Assembly (NCBI GenBank): GCA_013334925.1 | Contig: JAAXWP010000017.1 | Coordinates: 1-45,695 of the forward strand | DNA: 45,695 bases | Direction: 5' to 3' | DNA from: Chlorobiaceae bacterium | Lineage (GTDB): Bacteria; Bacteroidota; Chlorobiia; Chlorobiales; Chlorobiaceae | Shown here: piece after piece, positions 7,466 to 16,009 of the stretch | How the letters are laid out: every line of letters begins with the position of its first letter | Numbering within the stretch: the stretch's first letter is position 1 | Notes under the pieces: generated by a model | Seen by the model: only the letters and a program-made list of their open reading frames with translations | Database searches by the model: none | Told to the model about the DNA's origin: nothing | Position numbers and translations under genes: made by a program

Positions 7466-8628
7466 GTGAGTGGAGAATTATGACGCTTGGTGAAATATGT
7501 GACGAAGTGGATGGTCTTATCCAGACTGGGCCATTTGGTTCCCAATTACATGAATCAGATTACTCTGAGGATGGAACCCCAGTTATTATGCCAAAAGACC
7601 TTGTTGAAGGAAAAATTACGACCGATAAGATTGCACGAGTATCTTATGATCATGTTGAACGTCTTTCTCGACATAAGCTGGTAAAGGGTGATATCGTATA
7701 CGGTAGACGTGGGGATATTGGCCGCCAGGCACTGATTAGAGAAGAGGAAAACGGCTGGTTGTGTGGTACAGGTTGTCTCCGGATAAGCTTGGGTGATTCT
7801 ATCATCGATCCCCTTTTTCTTCATTACTATTTACAACAAAAGTCTGTTATCAAATGGATAGCAAATCAAGCTGTCGGTGCTACTCTTCCAAATCTTAATA
7901 CAAGGATTCTTAGAGATGTATCCGTATGTATGCCTGATTTTCAAGAGCAAAAACGGATCGCGGGAATCTTGTCAGCTTACGATGATCTGATTGAAAATTG
8001 CCAGCGGCGGATAAAGATACTGGAGACGATGGCCCGCTCTATCTATCGCGAATGGTTTGTCAAATTCCGCTTCCCCGGCCACGAAAACGTTCCACTCGTC
8101 CCCTCCCCCCTCGGCAATATCCCGCAGGGCTGGGAGGTGAAGCGGCTTGGAGAAGTGCTCGAACTTAGCTATGGAAAAGCTCTTAAAAAGGAAAATAGGT
8201 GCGAAGGTGTTGTCCCTGTTTATGGCTCAAGTGGGATTGTTGGCTATCATGATACTTGTTTGGTTGAAGGCCCTGGAATCATCGTTGGGCGAAAAGGGAA
8301 TGTTGGTAGCGTATTCTGGAGTGACGACGATTTTTTTGTGATAGATACAGCTTACTTTATTACATCAGCGCTTCCTTTAAGATTTTTCTACTATTTGCTG
8401 CCTACCCTGAACTTCATTAACAGTGATGCTGCAGTTCCTGGGCTAAGTCGGAATCAGGCCTATACATTGGAGATTCTGATTCCATCAACTGTGTTGCTGT
8501 ACAAATTTTGCGAGTTTGTAGACACGTTTGAACATCAAGTATCAACGCTTCAAAGTCAAATTCAAAATCTTCGCTCAACCAGAAACCTACTTTTACCACA
8601 TCTTTTATCGGGCCAAACGGAGATTTAA
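7462..8628 (+). CDS. hsdS: Type I restriction-modification specificity subunit (HsdS)
   Basis: The 388-aa protein has two target-recognition domains, at about 1-155 and 215-345. Each is followed by a conserved helical spacer: QEQKRIAGILSAYDDLIENC at 161-180, continuing through ILETMARSIYREWF, and FCEFVDTFEHQVSTLQSQI near the C-terminus. The TRD hallmarks GIIVGRKGNVGSV and AVPGLSRNQAY in the second half, and TLPNLNTRILRDV in the first, are typical. It sets the bipartite DNA target of the HsdM/HsdR complex. Base composition is AT-richer within the TRDs than in the conserved spacer, as is usual for swapped TRDs. Its ATG is overlapped by a seven-codon leader frame. The stop overlaps the next gene (TAATG), which implies coupling. 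Confidence 0.93.
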   Translation: MSEWRIMTLGEICDEVDGLIQTGPFGSQLHESDYSEDGTPVIMPKDLVEGKITTDKIARVSYDHVERLSRHKLVKGDIVYGRRGDIGRQALIREEENGWLCGTGCLRISLGDSIIDPLFLHYYLQQKSVIKWIANQAVGATLPNLNTRILRDVSVCMPDFQEQKRIAGILSAYDDLIENCQRRIKILETMARSIYREWFVKFRFPGHENVPLVPSPLGNIPQGWEVKRLGEVLELSYGKALKKENRCEGVVPVYGSSGIVGYHDTCLVEGPGIIVGRKGNVGSVFWSDDDFFVIDTAYFITSALPLRFFYYLLPTLNFINSDAAVPGLSRNQAYTLEILIPSTVLLYKFCEFVDTFEHQVSTLQSQIQNLRSTRNLLLPHLLSGQTEI

Positions 8629-9218
8629 TGATGAACAATGTTTCTCCGTCAATTGTTCAGAGGTTTGAACGGGATTCTACCCTTCGCTTGTCGTGCAGAA
8701 AAGGGGACTATGTGGTTTGGGTGGCGACGGATTCTCTATTTGCATCAAATACGGCTTCGGCCTGGGATGTTCGGGATTTCTGGGAAATGCGAGATGGCGA
8801 CTATATAACTATTACGAATCGTATGGTGGATTTACCGGGTTGGCTGGAGCTTCATCCAGTTGAAACGGCAGGCAGAGCTGCTTTTGAAATGGCTAAACGT
8901 CTGGAAGAAGGCTACAAACCGAAAGATATCATGGATGGCCCAAATCTTTGGCGCATAAGGGCTGGTGATCGCTTGGTATGGGTGAGTACACTCACGACGG
9001 AAAATCCGATAAAATCTGTGCTGGATTTTTGTTCATGTGCTATGGTTATCGGGGAAAATGCTGTCCCTTGGTCATTTGGTGAAAACACGTTTTTCGGTGC
9101 GCCTGAAAACGAAACGCTGTCGCAAACTTCTGCAGACTTGATACGGTCAGGAATCAATACGGCGATCAGCTTGGGAGCTGTTCAAGTCTATGCGCCTGAA
9201 TGGAGATTTGGCGCATAA
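8628..9218 (+). CDS. Unrecognised 196-aa protein inside the hsd operon, with duplicated GD-VWV motif
   Basis: The ATG at 8628 shares one base with the hsdS TAA, so it is translated in coupling with hsdS. I recognise no family. A motif recurs: RKGDYVVWVATD at 24-35 and RAGDRLVWVSTL at 111-122. This suggests two related beta-rich halves. There is no membrane segment or signal peptide. A helical stretch, TAGRAAFEMAKRLEEGYKPKD, lies between the halves. The tight position between hsdS and a nuclease-like gene implies a role tied to restriction: a regulator, an antitoxin-like control protein or a target-sensing subunit. These options are inference only. Confidence 0.7.
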   Translation: MMNNVSPSIVQRFERDSTLRLSCRKGDYVVWVATDSLFASNTASAWDVRDFWEMRDGDYITITNRMVDLPGWLELHPVETAGRAAFEMAKRLEEGYKPKDIMDGPNLWRIRAGDRLVWVSTLTTENPIKSVLDFCSCAMVIGENAVPWSFGENTFFGAPENETLSQTSADLIRSGINTAISLGAVQVYAPEWRFGA

Positions 9219-9245
9219 GTTGGATTAAAACAATCGAATCTCAGC

Positions 9246-10232
9246 ATGAGTAATTATTGGCAGGTGGCGGCTGGGTCAGATGGTCGCGACTATTCAGATG
9301 TATTCCTCAAATACGGTATGGCGTTTGTCGGTGGGGAAACTCAGGAGGCGACCATGAAAATGGTTCAGCCGGGTGATTACATGATCCTGAAGAAGGGCAT
9401 GAAAGAAATTCAAGCCGTAGGTGTTGTCGTTAAACGAGGTGGTAATCCTGGAGGTAATGGCGATAAACGATGGTTATGGGATGTTGATGGTTGGGATTTG
9501 CCCGCCTATTGTTACGTGGATTGGCATAAACCGCCATACTCGATAAATATTCCTGGATTGACCAGGGGAACTTTACAGATGACATGGGACAGGACTATCA
9601 TTGATGCTGCAAAGTTATGTGTGGCAAGTTTCCCTGCTTTCCCGTTTGAACCCGAGCCCAACATGCCGGTTAAGGTTGAAGATGAAGAGATCATTGAATT
9701 TCTGGTTGGAAATGGCCTGAGGGTTGCTGCTGCTGAAGATTTGACGGCAACGTTTCGGCGAATCAGGCGCTTGGCTAAATATTACAGAGAGAATGTCGAT
9801 TGGGGGGAAGTTCGTGAACATGAAACACGAACGTTTCTGATCGTTCCGTTACTCATCGCACTGGGGTGGCCGGAACAATCGATCAAAATTGAGCAGCCTG
9901 TGCCGGGAGGCCGAGTGGATCTTGCCTTGTTCAATGGCCCTTACAACGGGAACCCCCAAGATGCAGCGGTTTTGATTGAAACAAAAGGCTTTGCACAAGG
10001 TCTCTCTTATGCGCCCGGTCAAGCTAGAGGCTATGCGGATCATTTTCCCAGCTGTAAGGTTATTTTTGTTTCAAACGGCTATTGCTACAAGGCATATGTA
10101 AAAGAGGGCAATACGTTTTCCGATGAGCCATCAGCGTATTTGAATATTCTGGAACCAAGAAGCGCTTACCTATTGAATCCGAAGATACCAGGGGCACTTG
10201 AATTGCTGGGGTTACTTCTCAAAACAGTCTGA
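9246..10232 (+). CDS. PUA/EVE-like N-terminal domain fused to HsdR_N-like PD-(D/E)XK nuclease domain
   Basis: In the 328-aa protein, residues about 1-130 (MSNYWQVAAG, then VQPGDYMILKKGMKEIQAVGVVVK) look like an EVE/PUA-type fold, the class that reads modified bases. Residues about 145-285 resemble the N-terminal nuclease of type I R subunits: REHETRTFLIVPLLIALGW, then VD at D225, IETK with E245 and K247, and Q259-x3-Y263. The D...ExK...QxxxY layout is that of an active PD-(D/E)XK nuclease. There is no helicase part. It lies 27 nt after the 196-aa gene and 3 nt before hsdR, so it is part of the operon. It may act as a modification-dependent nuclease or as an accessory to HsdR. The domain calls are from pattern reading and not a search. 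Confidence 0.65.
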   Translation: MSNYWQVAAGSDGRDYSDVFLKYGMAFVGGETQEATMKMVQPGDYMILKKGMKEIQAVGVVVKRGGNPGGNGDKRWLWDVDGWDLPAYCYVDWHKPPYSINIPGLTRGTLQMTWDRTIIDAAKLCVASFPAFPFEPEPNMPVKVEDEEIIEFLVGNGLRVAAAEDLTATFRRIRRLAKYYRENVDWGEVREHETRTFLIVPLLIALGWPEQSIKIEQPVPGGRVDLALFNGPYNGNPQDAAVLIETKGFAQGLSYAPGQARGYADHFPSCKVIFVSNGYCYKAYVKEGNTFSDEPSAYLNILEPRSAYLLNPKIPGALELLGLLLKTV

Positions 10233-10235
10233 TCC

Positions 10236-13200
10236 ATGATCAACCCCTACACCGAAGATCAGCTTGTCGAGCAGCCTGCGATTGGGCTGTTTGCGGAGCT
10301 TGGATGGTCGACGGTGTCGGCGTTGGATGAGTCGTTCGGGCATTCGGGTACTCTTCGGAGGGAGACGAAAGGCGAGGTGGTGCTGCTTTCTCGATTGCGG
10401 GATGCTTTGGTGCGATTGAATCCGTCATTACCGTCAGATGCTGTTGGGTTCGCTGTGGACGAACTGGTTCTTGACCGCTCGGCCATGAGCCTCGAAGCGG
10501 CGAACCGTGAGGTGTATCGGTTGCTTAAAGACGGTATTAAGGTATCGGTGCCGGATCATGAGCGCGGAGGTCAGAAAACTGAGCGGGTGCGGGTTATCGA
10601 CTGGGAGCATCCGGAAAAGAACGATTTTCTGCTTGTCAGCCAGTTCAGCGTCACCGGTCAACTCTACACCTGCAGGCCGGATCTGGTCGGTTTCGTGAAT
10701 GGGTTGCCGCTGGTGGTGATCGAACTGAAGAAGCCCGGCGTGCAGGCCCGCACGGCATTCGATGAGAACCTTACGCACTACAAACAGCAGATTCCTTCTC
10801 TTTTCTGGTACAACGCTCTGCTGATCGCCTCGAATGGCACGGAGAGTAGGGTTGGGTCGTTGACGGTGGATTGGGAGAGATTCTTCGAGTGGAAACGGAT
10901 CGCGCGGGAGGATGAACCGCGGCGTGTGTCGCTGGAGGTGATGCTTCGTGGTACCTGCGACCGTGTGCGTCTGCTCGATCTGGTGGAGAATTTTACCCTG
11001 TTCTCCGAACACAAGGCAGGACTTGTCAAGATCGTCGGCCAGAACCACCAGTTTCTCGGTGTGAACAATGCCATCGCGTCGATGCTCGAAGCTCGTAAGC
11101 TCGGGCATGGCCGGGCGGGGGTGTTCTGGCAGACGCAGGGCAGCGGCAAGAGCTTTTCGATGGTCTTCTTTGCCCAGAAGGTGTTGCGTAAACTTGCAGG
11201 CAACTGGACCTTCGTTGTAGTGACCGACCGGGTTGAGCTGGATGTGCAGATTGCCAAAACCTTCAAGGCGGTTGGTGCGGTGACTGACGCCAGTCAGTGT
11301 CATGCGGAGAGCGGAGCGCATCTGCGCGAACTGCTCCGGGGGAACAATCGCTACGTGTTCACGCTGATCCACAAATTCCAGACGCCGGAGCGGCTGTGCG
11401 ACCGTTCGGACGTGATCGTGCTGACGGATGAGGCGCACCGGAGCCAGTACGACACATTGGCGCTGAACATGCGTGCAGCGTTGCCTAAGGCGATGTTCCT
11501 GGCGTTCACCGGTACGCCGCTGATCGCTGGCGAGGAGCGTACCCGGGAGGTTTTTGGCGATTATGTTTCGATCTACGATTTCCAGCAGTCGGTCGAGGAT
11601 GGTGCGACGGTGCCGCTCTTCTACGAGAACCGGACGCCGGAGCTGAAGCTGGTCAATCCTGACCTGAACGACGACCTGTACCGGCTGATCGAGCAGGCTG
11701 AACTCGAACCCGATCAGGAGACAAAGCTTGAACGGGAGTTGAGCCGCCAGTATCACCTTTTGACCCGAGATGACCGGCTGGAGACTGTGGCTCAGGATAT
11801 CGTGCGCCATTTTCTTGGACGAGGGTTTACTGGCAAGGCTATGGTGGTGTCGATCGACAAGGCGACCACGCTTAGGATATACGATAAGGTTCAGCGTTAC
11901 TGGACTGATGAACTGCGCAGGGTGCATGACGCATTGCGTTATGATCTTGATGCCGATCAGGAAAAGGCGCTGCAAGAGCGGTTGCAGATTCTGGAGCGTA
12001 CGGATATGGCGGTGATAGTATCGCCTGCCCAGAACGAGATCGACGCAATGCGTAAGCTTGGGCTCGACATCGAGCCGCATCGCACACGGATGGTCAAGTC
12101 CGATCCTGGTTTGGACGAGAAGTTCAAGGACAGCGATGACCCTTTGCGGATTGTGTTTGTCTGTGCCATGTGGCTGACCGGTTTTGACGCACCGAGCTGC
12201 TCGACGGTCTATCTCGACAAGCCGATGCGGAACCATACGCTCATGCAGACCATTGCACGGGCCAACCGGGTCTATCCCGGCAAGCACAGTGGTACGATCG
12301 TCGATTATGCGAATGTGTTCGCTTCGCTTGAAAAAGCGCTGGCGATCTATGGTGCCGCGACAGGCGGGCACCATCCGGTTCAGGACAAATCGGCGTTGGT
12401 TGAGGAGTTGCGCGAAGCGGTCGAAGCGGCGTCGGGTTTCTGTGGCCGTCACGATGTGAGCCTAAGGGGAATCGAAGCTGTAGCTGATGGTCTGGTTCGC
12501 TTGCAGTCGATCAGCGATGCCGTCAATGCATTGATCTCACCCGATCCGGTCCGGCGTGAATTTCTGGAGCATGAGCGCATCGTTGGTATGCTGTATAGTG
12601 CGGTGAAGCCCGATCCGGCCGTGCTTGAGTTTGCCGGACGGGTGGCCTGTCTGGCAGCTGTCGCCGATGCGATTCGTGCAAGGCTTAACCCCGGAACTCC
12701 TGACATTTCACAGGTGATGCGTGCGGTCAATGGGCTGCTTGACGAGTCGATTGTTGGCCATGAAATCCGTGACGCAGGCCAGGATGCGCTTGATTTGTCG
12801 AAAATCAATTTCAAGGCGCTGGTGGATCGCTTCAACCGCTCCAAGCAGAAAAACACCGATCTCGAAGTGCTGAAGACAGCGATCCGGGCGCAACTGGAAA
12901 AGATGATCGAGTTCAATCGCATGAGGGCCGATTTTGCAGCGAAATTCGAGTCGCTGATCGAAAGTTACAATGCCGGAAGCCGAAGCATCGAGTCGCTGTT
13001 TCAGGAGTTGCTCGATCTGTCCATAAGTCTGAGTGATGAAGAGCAGCGCCATATCCGTGAGCGGATGAGCGAGGAGGAGCTGGTGATTTTCGATATCCTC
13101 ACTCGACCGGCCCCGGAACTCAGCACAGAAGAACGCGATGAAGTGAAAAAGGTTGCCCGGAGTCTGCTGATCAAAATCAAGAGCTTGCTGGTGCTGAACT

Positions 13201-13379
13201 GGAGGCGCAAAACCACTGCCCGGTCGAAGATGAAAACCGAGATCGAAGAAGCGCTCGATCAGGGGCTTCCGCGAGCATATTCTCCGGAACTCTATCGCCA
13301 GAAGTGCTCTGCGGTTTTCGAGCATGTGTATGAGAGCTATCCTGAGCAGGGGCAGGGTGTTTACGCCCATGCGGGGTGA
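10236..13379 (+). CDS. hsdR: Type I restriction endonuclease, motor subunit (HsdR)
   Basis: The 1047-aa protein has the nuclease domain first, with D149 (RPD) and E163-x-K165 (VIELKK) as PD-(D/E)XK residues. The SF2 translocase follows: Walker A QGSGKS at 301-306, DEAH at 398-401, and the motif III-like AFTGTP near 424. The motif V/VI region reads FVCAMWLTGFDAPS, then QTIARANRVYPGK. The C-terminal helical part docks to HsdM/HsdS. It translocates DNA with ATP and cuts unmodified DNA far from the site. Length is normal and the frame is intact. It starts 3 nt after the preceding nuclease-like gene. HsdR is last in the operon, so HsdM and HsdS are made first. Confidence 0.95.
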   Translation: MINPYTEDQLVEQPAIGLFAELGWSTVSALDESFGHSGTLRRETKGEVVLLSRLRDALVRLNPSLPSDAVGFAVDELVLDRSAMSLEAANREVYRLLKDGIKVSVPDHERGGQKTERVRVIDWEHPEKNDFLLVSQFSVTGQLYTCRPDLVGFVNGLPLVVIELKKPGVQARTAFDENLTHYKQQIPSLFWYNALLIASNGTESRVGSLTVDWERFFEWKRIAREDEPRRVSLEVMLRGTCDRVRLLDLVENFTLFSEHKAGLVKIVGQNHQFLGVNNAIASMLEARKLGHGRAGVFWQTQGSGKSFSMVFFAQKVLRKLAGNWTFVVVTDRVELDVQIAKTFKAVGAVTDASQCHAESGAHLRELLRGNNRYVFTLIHKFQTPERLCDRSDVIVLTDEAHRSQYDTLALNMRAALPKAMFLAFTGTPLIAGEERTREVFGDYVSIYDFQQSVEDGATVPLFYENRTPELKLVNPDLNDDLYRLIEQAELEPDQETKLERELSRQYHLLTRDDRLETVAQDIVRHFLGRGFTGKAMVVSIDKATTLRIYDKVQRYWTDELRRVHDALRYDLDADQEKALQERLQILERTDMAVIVSPAQNEIDAMRKLGLDIEPHRTRMVKSDPGLDEKFKDSDDPLRIVFVCAMWLTGFDAPSCSTVYLDKPMRNHTLMQTIARANRVYPGKHSGTIVDYANVFASLEKALAIYGAATGGHHPVQDKSALVEELREAVEAASGFCGRHDVSLRGIEAVADGLVRLQSISDAVNALISPDPVRREFLEHERIVGMLYSAVKPDPAVLEFAGRVACLAAVADAIRARLNPGTPDISQVMRAVNGLLDESIVGHEIRDAGQDALDLSKINFKALVDRFNRSKQKNTDLEVLKTAIRAQLEKMIEFNRMRADFAAKFESLIESYNAGSRSIESLFQELLDLSISLSDEEQRHIRERMSEEELVIFDILTRPAPELSTEERDEVKKVARSLLIKIKSLLVLNWRRKTTARSKMKTEIEEALDQGLPRAYSPELYRQKCSAVFEHVYESYPEQGQGVYAHAG

Positions 13380-13411
13380 ACTTGAATCTGACAGATCATG
13401 GCCTCGTGTGA

Positions 13412-15508
13412 TTGTCAATTCAATGGTTATCAGTGAAACTTCAAATCTGCAATACCATGAGACGATACGTAGGGAGGGTGGGAATTTCCTGCCTGCAAGA
13501 TTCTGGAACCGGATCAACCGGTTCCGGGAATGGCGCCGACAAGGCTGGAGCCAGGTTCGGCTCGTGGGGAGTCGAAACGCAGTACATCTCACCGGCCATC
13601 GCTCCCGGAGATGATTTCTATCGGTATGTGAACCAGGGCTGGCTGGACACGGCCAAGATCCCGGCTGGTTTTCCGCTGGACGGGGCGTTCATAGAGCTTC
13701 TGTTGCGGACGGAGAAGCAGGTGCAGCACCTTGTCGACGAAGTGGTGTCGCATACCGCTGAACCGGGCTCACCGGCGCAGCAGATTGCTGACATGCACGC
13801 GAGCTATCTGGACATGGAGCGTCGTAACGCGCTGGGGTGCTCCATGCTGCTGCCGGAGGTGGAGGCTGTGCTGGAACTGAAAGATCATCGCCAGATCGCC
13901 CGCCGCATGGCCATGAACGGGCATATGTCATTGGTAAGCTGCCATGTGGACCAGGATCCCGGTCATCCGGAGCGCTACATCCTGACGTTCGCGCAATCCG
14001 GCCTTGGCCTGCCGGGGCGCGATTATTACCTGAAGCGTGAGAAGCATTACATCGGGCTGCGAGCCGCTTACGAAAAATATATCGAGGGTGTATTGCAGCG
14101 TGCCGGAATCAAAGGGGCCGGGAAAAAGGCTGCGGAGATTCTCGCTTTCGAAAAGGAGGTTGCACGGCGGCAGTGGACGCCTGAACAGGCCCGGGACGCG
14201 CTGAAGAACTACCATCCCATGCCGCTCACGAAGCTTGAGGCTTATGCGCCGGGTTTTGACTGGAAGGAGTTCCTTGTCGAAGCTGGCTACGACGAAGTCG
14301 ATCTGGTGGATGTCAATACCGACAAGGCCATCCGGAAGCTGGCGAAGCTCTTCTCCGAGACGCCGGTCGATACGCTTCGTGCTTACCTCGTGTTTCATTA
14401 CCTGAACAACCACGCCGAGCTGCTTTCGGACGAATGGGTGGATGCCCATTTCGATATGTTCAAGCGCCGCATTTCAGGGGTCAGGGAGCAGCGGCCGCTC
14501 GAGGTGCGTGTCGTGGAGTTTCTGAATGCTACCGTCGGCGAGCAGCTCGGCAAGCTGTATGTGGCGCGATATTTCCCGACTGAAGCAAAGGCGGAGATCG
14601 ACCGTCTGGTGAAGTTCGTGATCGAGGCTTTCCGTGAGCGCCTCGCCCAGGTCGAGTGGATGGATGAGGATACCCGCAAAGCGGCCCTTGTCAAGCTGGA
14701 GGCGATCACCACCAAAATCGGCTACCCTGACCAGTGGCACGACTACAGCTCGATACAGGTGAGCCGTGACGATCTGGTCGGCAACGTCCGTCGGCAGCGG
14801 GAATGGCACCGGCAGGATGATCGCGACAAACTCGGCAAGCCGTTCCGGAAGTGGGAGTGGTACATGTATCCGCAGAAGGTCAATGCCTACTATTCGCCGA
14901 CCGGAGCGGAGATCGTGTTTCCTGCCGCTATCCTTCAGGCGCCGTTCTTCGATCCCAAGGCAGATCCGGCAGTCAATTTCGGTTCCATCGGCATGGTCAT
15001 CGGCCACGAGCTCGGCCATGGATTCGACGACCAGGGGCGCAGGTACGACGCAACGGGTGCGTTGCGGGACTGGTGGGGCGAGGAGTCGAGCCGGAACTTC
15101 GAGATACGCACGCGGAGGCTGGTTGAACAGTACAACCGGTACGAGCCGATTCCCGGACTGCGGATGAACGGCAAGCTTACCCTGGGCGAGAACATCGGTG
15201 ACCTCGGCGGGATGACGGTCGCCTGGGTGGCATACCGGAAATTCGTGGAGTCCGAGTACCATGGTAAGGCACCGGTAATCGACGGCTTCACCGGCGACCA
15301 GCGGTTCTTCATCGGGTACGCCCAGCTCTGGCGCACGCTTGCTGCCGACGATTACCTGAGGAAAATCACCCTGACGGACCCGCACAGTCCCGGAGAGTTC
15401 AGGGTCAATGGTGTGGTGCGCAATTTCGCTCCGTGGTACGAAGCGTTCGGCGTCATGCCGGATCACAAGCTCTACCTGGCTCAGGATGAGCGCGTCGCCA
15501 TCTGGTAA
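13412..15508 (+). CDS. M13 family zinc metallopeptidase (neprilysin/PepO type)
   Basis: The catalytic zinc motif HELGH is at 532-536, the third ligand E593 lies in GENIGDLGG (with D597), and substrate-binding NAYY is at 491-494. These residues make it an active-type M13 oligopeptidase. The mature-type start, PGDDFYRYVNQGW (about 65-77), agrees with the family. Upstream of it are about 60 residues without a hydrophobic signal. An alternative start is ATG at 13457 (MRRYVGR). Most bacterial homologs that I know are exported or lipoproteins, so this copy may be cytoplasmic or may have a degraded signal. It starts 33 nt after hsdR but is functionally unrelated to it. A likely terminator hairpin follows at 15557-15594. 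Confidence 0.9.
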   Translation: MSIQWLSVKLQICNTMRRYVGRVGISCLQDSGTGSTGSGNGADKAGARFGSWGVETQYISPAIAPGDDFYRYVNQGWLDTAKIPAGFPLDGAFIELLLRTEKQVQHLVDEVVSHTAEPGSPAQQIADMHASYLDMERRNALGCSMLLPEVEAVLELKDHRQIARRMAMNGHMSLVSCHVDQDPGHPERYILTFAQSGLGLPGRDYYLKREKHYIGLRAAYEKYIEGVLQRAGIKGAGKKAAEILAFEKEVARRQWTPEQARDALKNYHPMPLTKLEAYAPGFDWKEFLVEAGYDEVDLVDVNTDKAIRKLAKLFSETPVDTLRAYLVFHYLNNHAELLSDEWVDAHFDMFKRRISGVREQRPLEVRVVEFLNATVGEQLGKLYVARYFPTEAKAEIDRLVKFVIEAFRERLAQVEWMDEDTRKAALVKLEAITTKIGYPDQWHDYSSIQVSRDDLVGNVRRQREWHRQDDRDKLGKPFRKWEWYMYPQKVNAYYSPTGAEIVFPAAILQAPFFDPKADPAVNFGSIGMVIGHELGHGFDDQGRRYDATGALRDWWGEESSRNFEIRTRRLVEQYNRYEPIPGLRMNGKLTLGENIGDLGGMTVAWVAYRKFVESEYHGKAPVIDGFTGDQRFFIGYAQLWRTLAADDYLRKITLTDPHSPGEFRVNGVVRNFAPWYEAFGVMPDHKLYLAQDERVAIW

Positions 15509-15556
15509 CTGATTTTGCCTGGCCGGAACATGGCGTTACACAGTCCGGGAAAACTG

Positions 15557-15600
15557 ACGAGGCTGCTTCGATCATAGTGATGAGGTAGCCTCGTGTGTTT
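15557..15600. terminator. Hairpin between convergent genes (M13 peptidase and collar protein)
   Basis: ACGAGGCT (15557-15564) pairs perfectly with AGCCTCGT (15587-15594). The loop contains a second small dyad, ATCA/TGAT, at 15571-15581. The position between two converging stop codons fits a shared terminator. On the plus side GTGTGTTT follows, not a strong T tract. Confidence 0.5.
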
Positions 15601-15616
15601 GCAGGATACCGTTTCG

Positions 15617-15892
15617 TCAGTACTCGCGGATCGGGAACATGCCTTGGGTGCAGATGATGTAGGAGGGTTTGCCGAGTTCATAGCCGATCCTCGGGGTGCC
15701 CTGTTCGTCTTTTTCCCGCATGTCCGGCAGCGCGAAGGTGTGTTGGCCGTCACCTCCGTAGGTGGTGCCGATCAAGGCGAAAAGGGGCGTGTTCTGCTGG
15801 ATCTGCAGCAGCTGTCCGGCGCAGAATGTCCATCCTTTTGGCGCGAAATTGCCTGCGAAAAGAATGATCTGGGCGAGGTATCCTTCATCCAT
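15617..15892 (-). CDS. Short phage tail-collar (MDP-type) domain protein
   Basis: The 91-aa product starts at MDEGYLAQIILFAGNFAPKG. It has the collar-domain hallmarks WTFCAGQLLQIQQN, LFALIGTTYGGDG and TFALPDM, and ends YIICTQGMFPIREY, the usual C-terminus of microcystin-dependent-protein-like proteins. Usual members are about 170-180 aa; here the middle section after ALPD is almost missing. The ATG at 15892 is chosen because AGGAGA lies just upstream of it; a longer reading lacks family similarity. These proteins occur in phage tails and in secreted or tail-like particles. No other tail gene is nearby. Confidence 0.8.
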   Translation of the reverse strand: MDEGYLAQIILFAGNFAPKGWTFCAGQLLQIQQNTPLFALIGTTYGGDGQHTFALPDMREKDEQGTPRIGYELGKPSYIICTQGMFPIREY

Positions 15893-15979
15893 GGTGTTCT
15901 CCTGATGATTGTTGAGAGAAGCGGTCCGTGAAACGTGGCGGTTCAACAGACCACACAAAAATCAAGGCAGATGCAGTAG

Positions 15980-16009
15980 ATGAGCACCGGTCCGGAGATC
16001 GGTGCTCAT
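15980..16009. repeat. Perfect 10-bp hairpin upstream of the collar gene
   Basis: ATGAGCACCG (15980-15989) and CGGTGCTCAT (16000-16009) are perfect arms with a 10-nt loop. No T tract follows on either strand. It lies about 90 nt upstream of the collar-protein start on the minus strand, within a 450-nt gene-free stretch (15893-16343). That stretch holds nothing else I can name. Confidence 0.45.

Noticed and set aside
10434-12452. 672-codon frame antisense to hsdR
   Set aside because: It mirrors the coding frame of a clear HsdR gene, and its His/Arg/Gln-rich product is typical of antisense frames in GC-rich genes.
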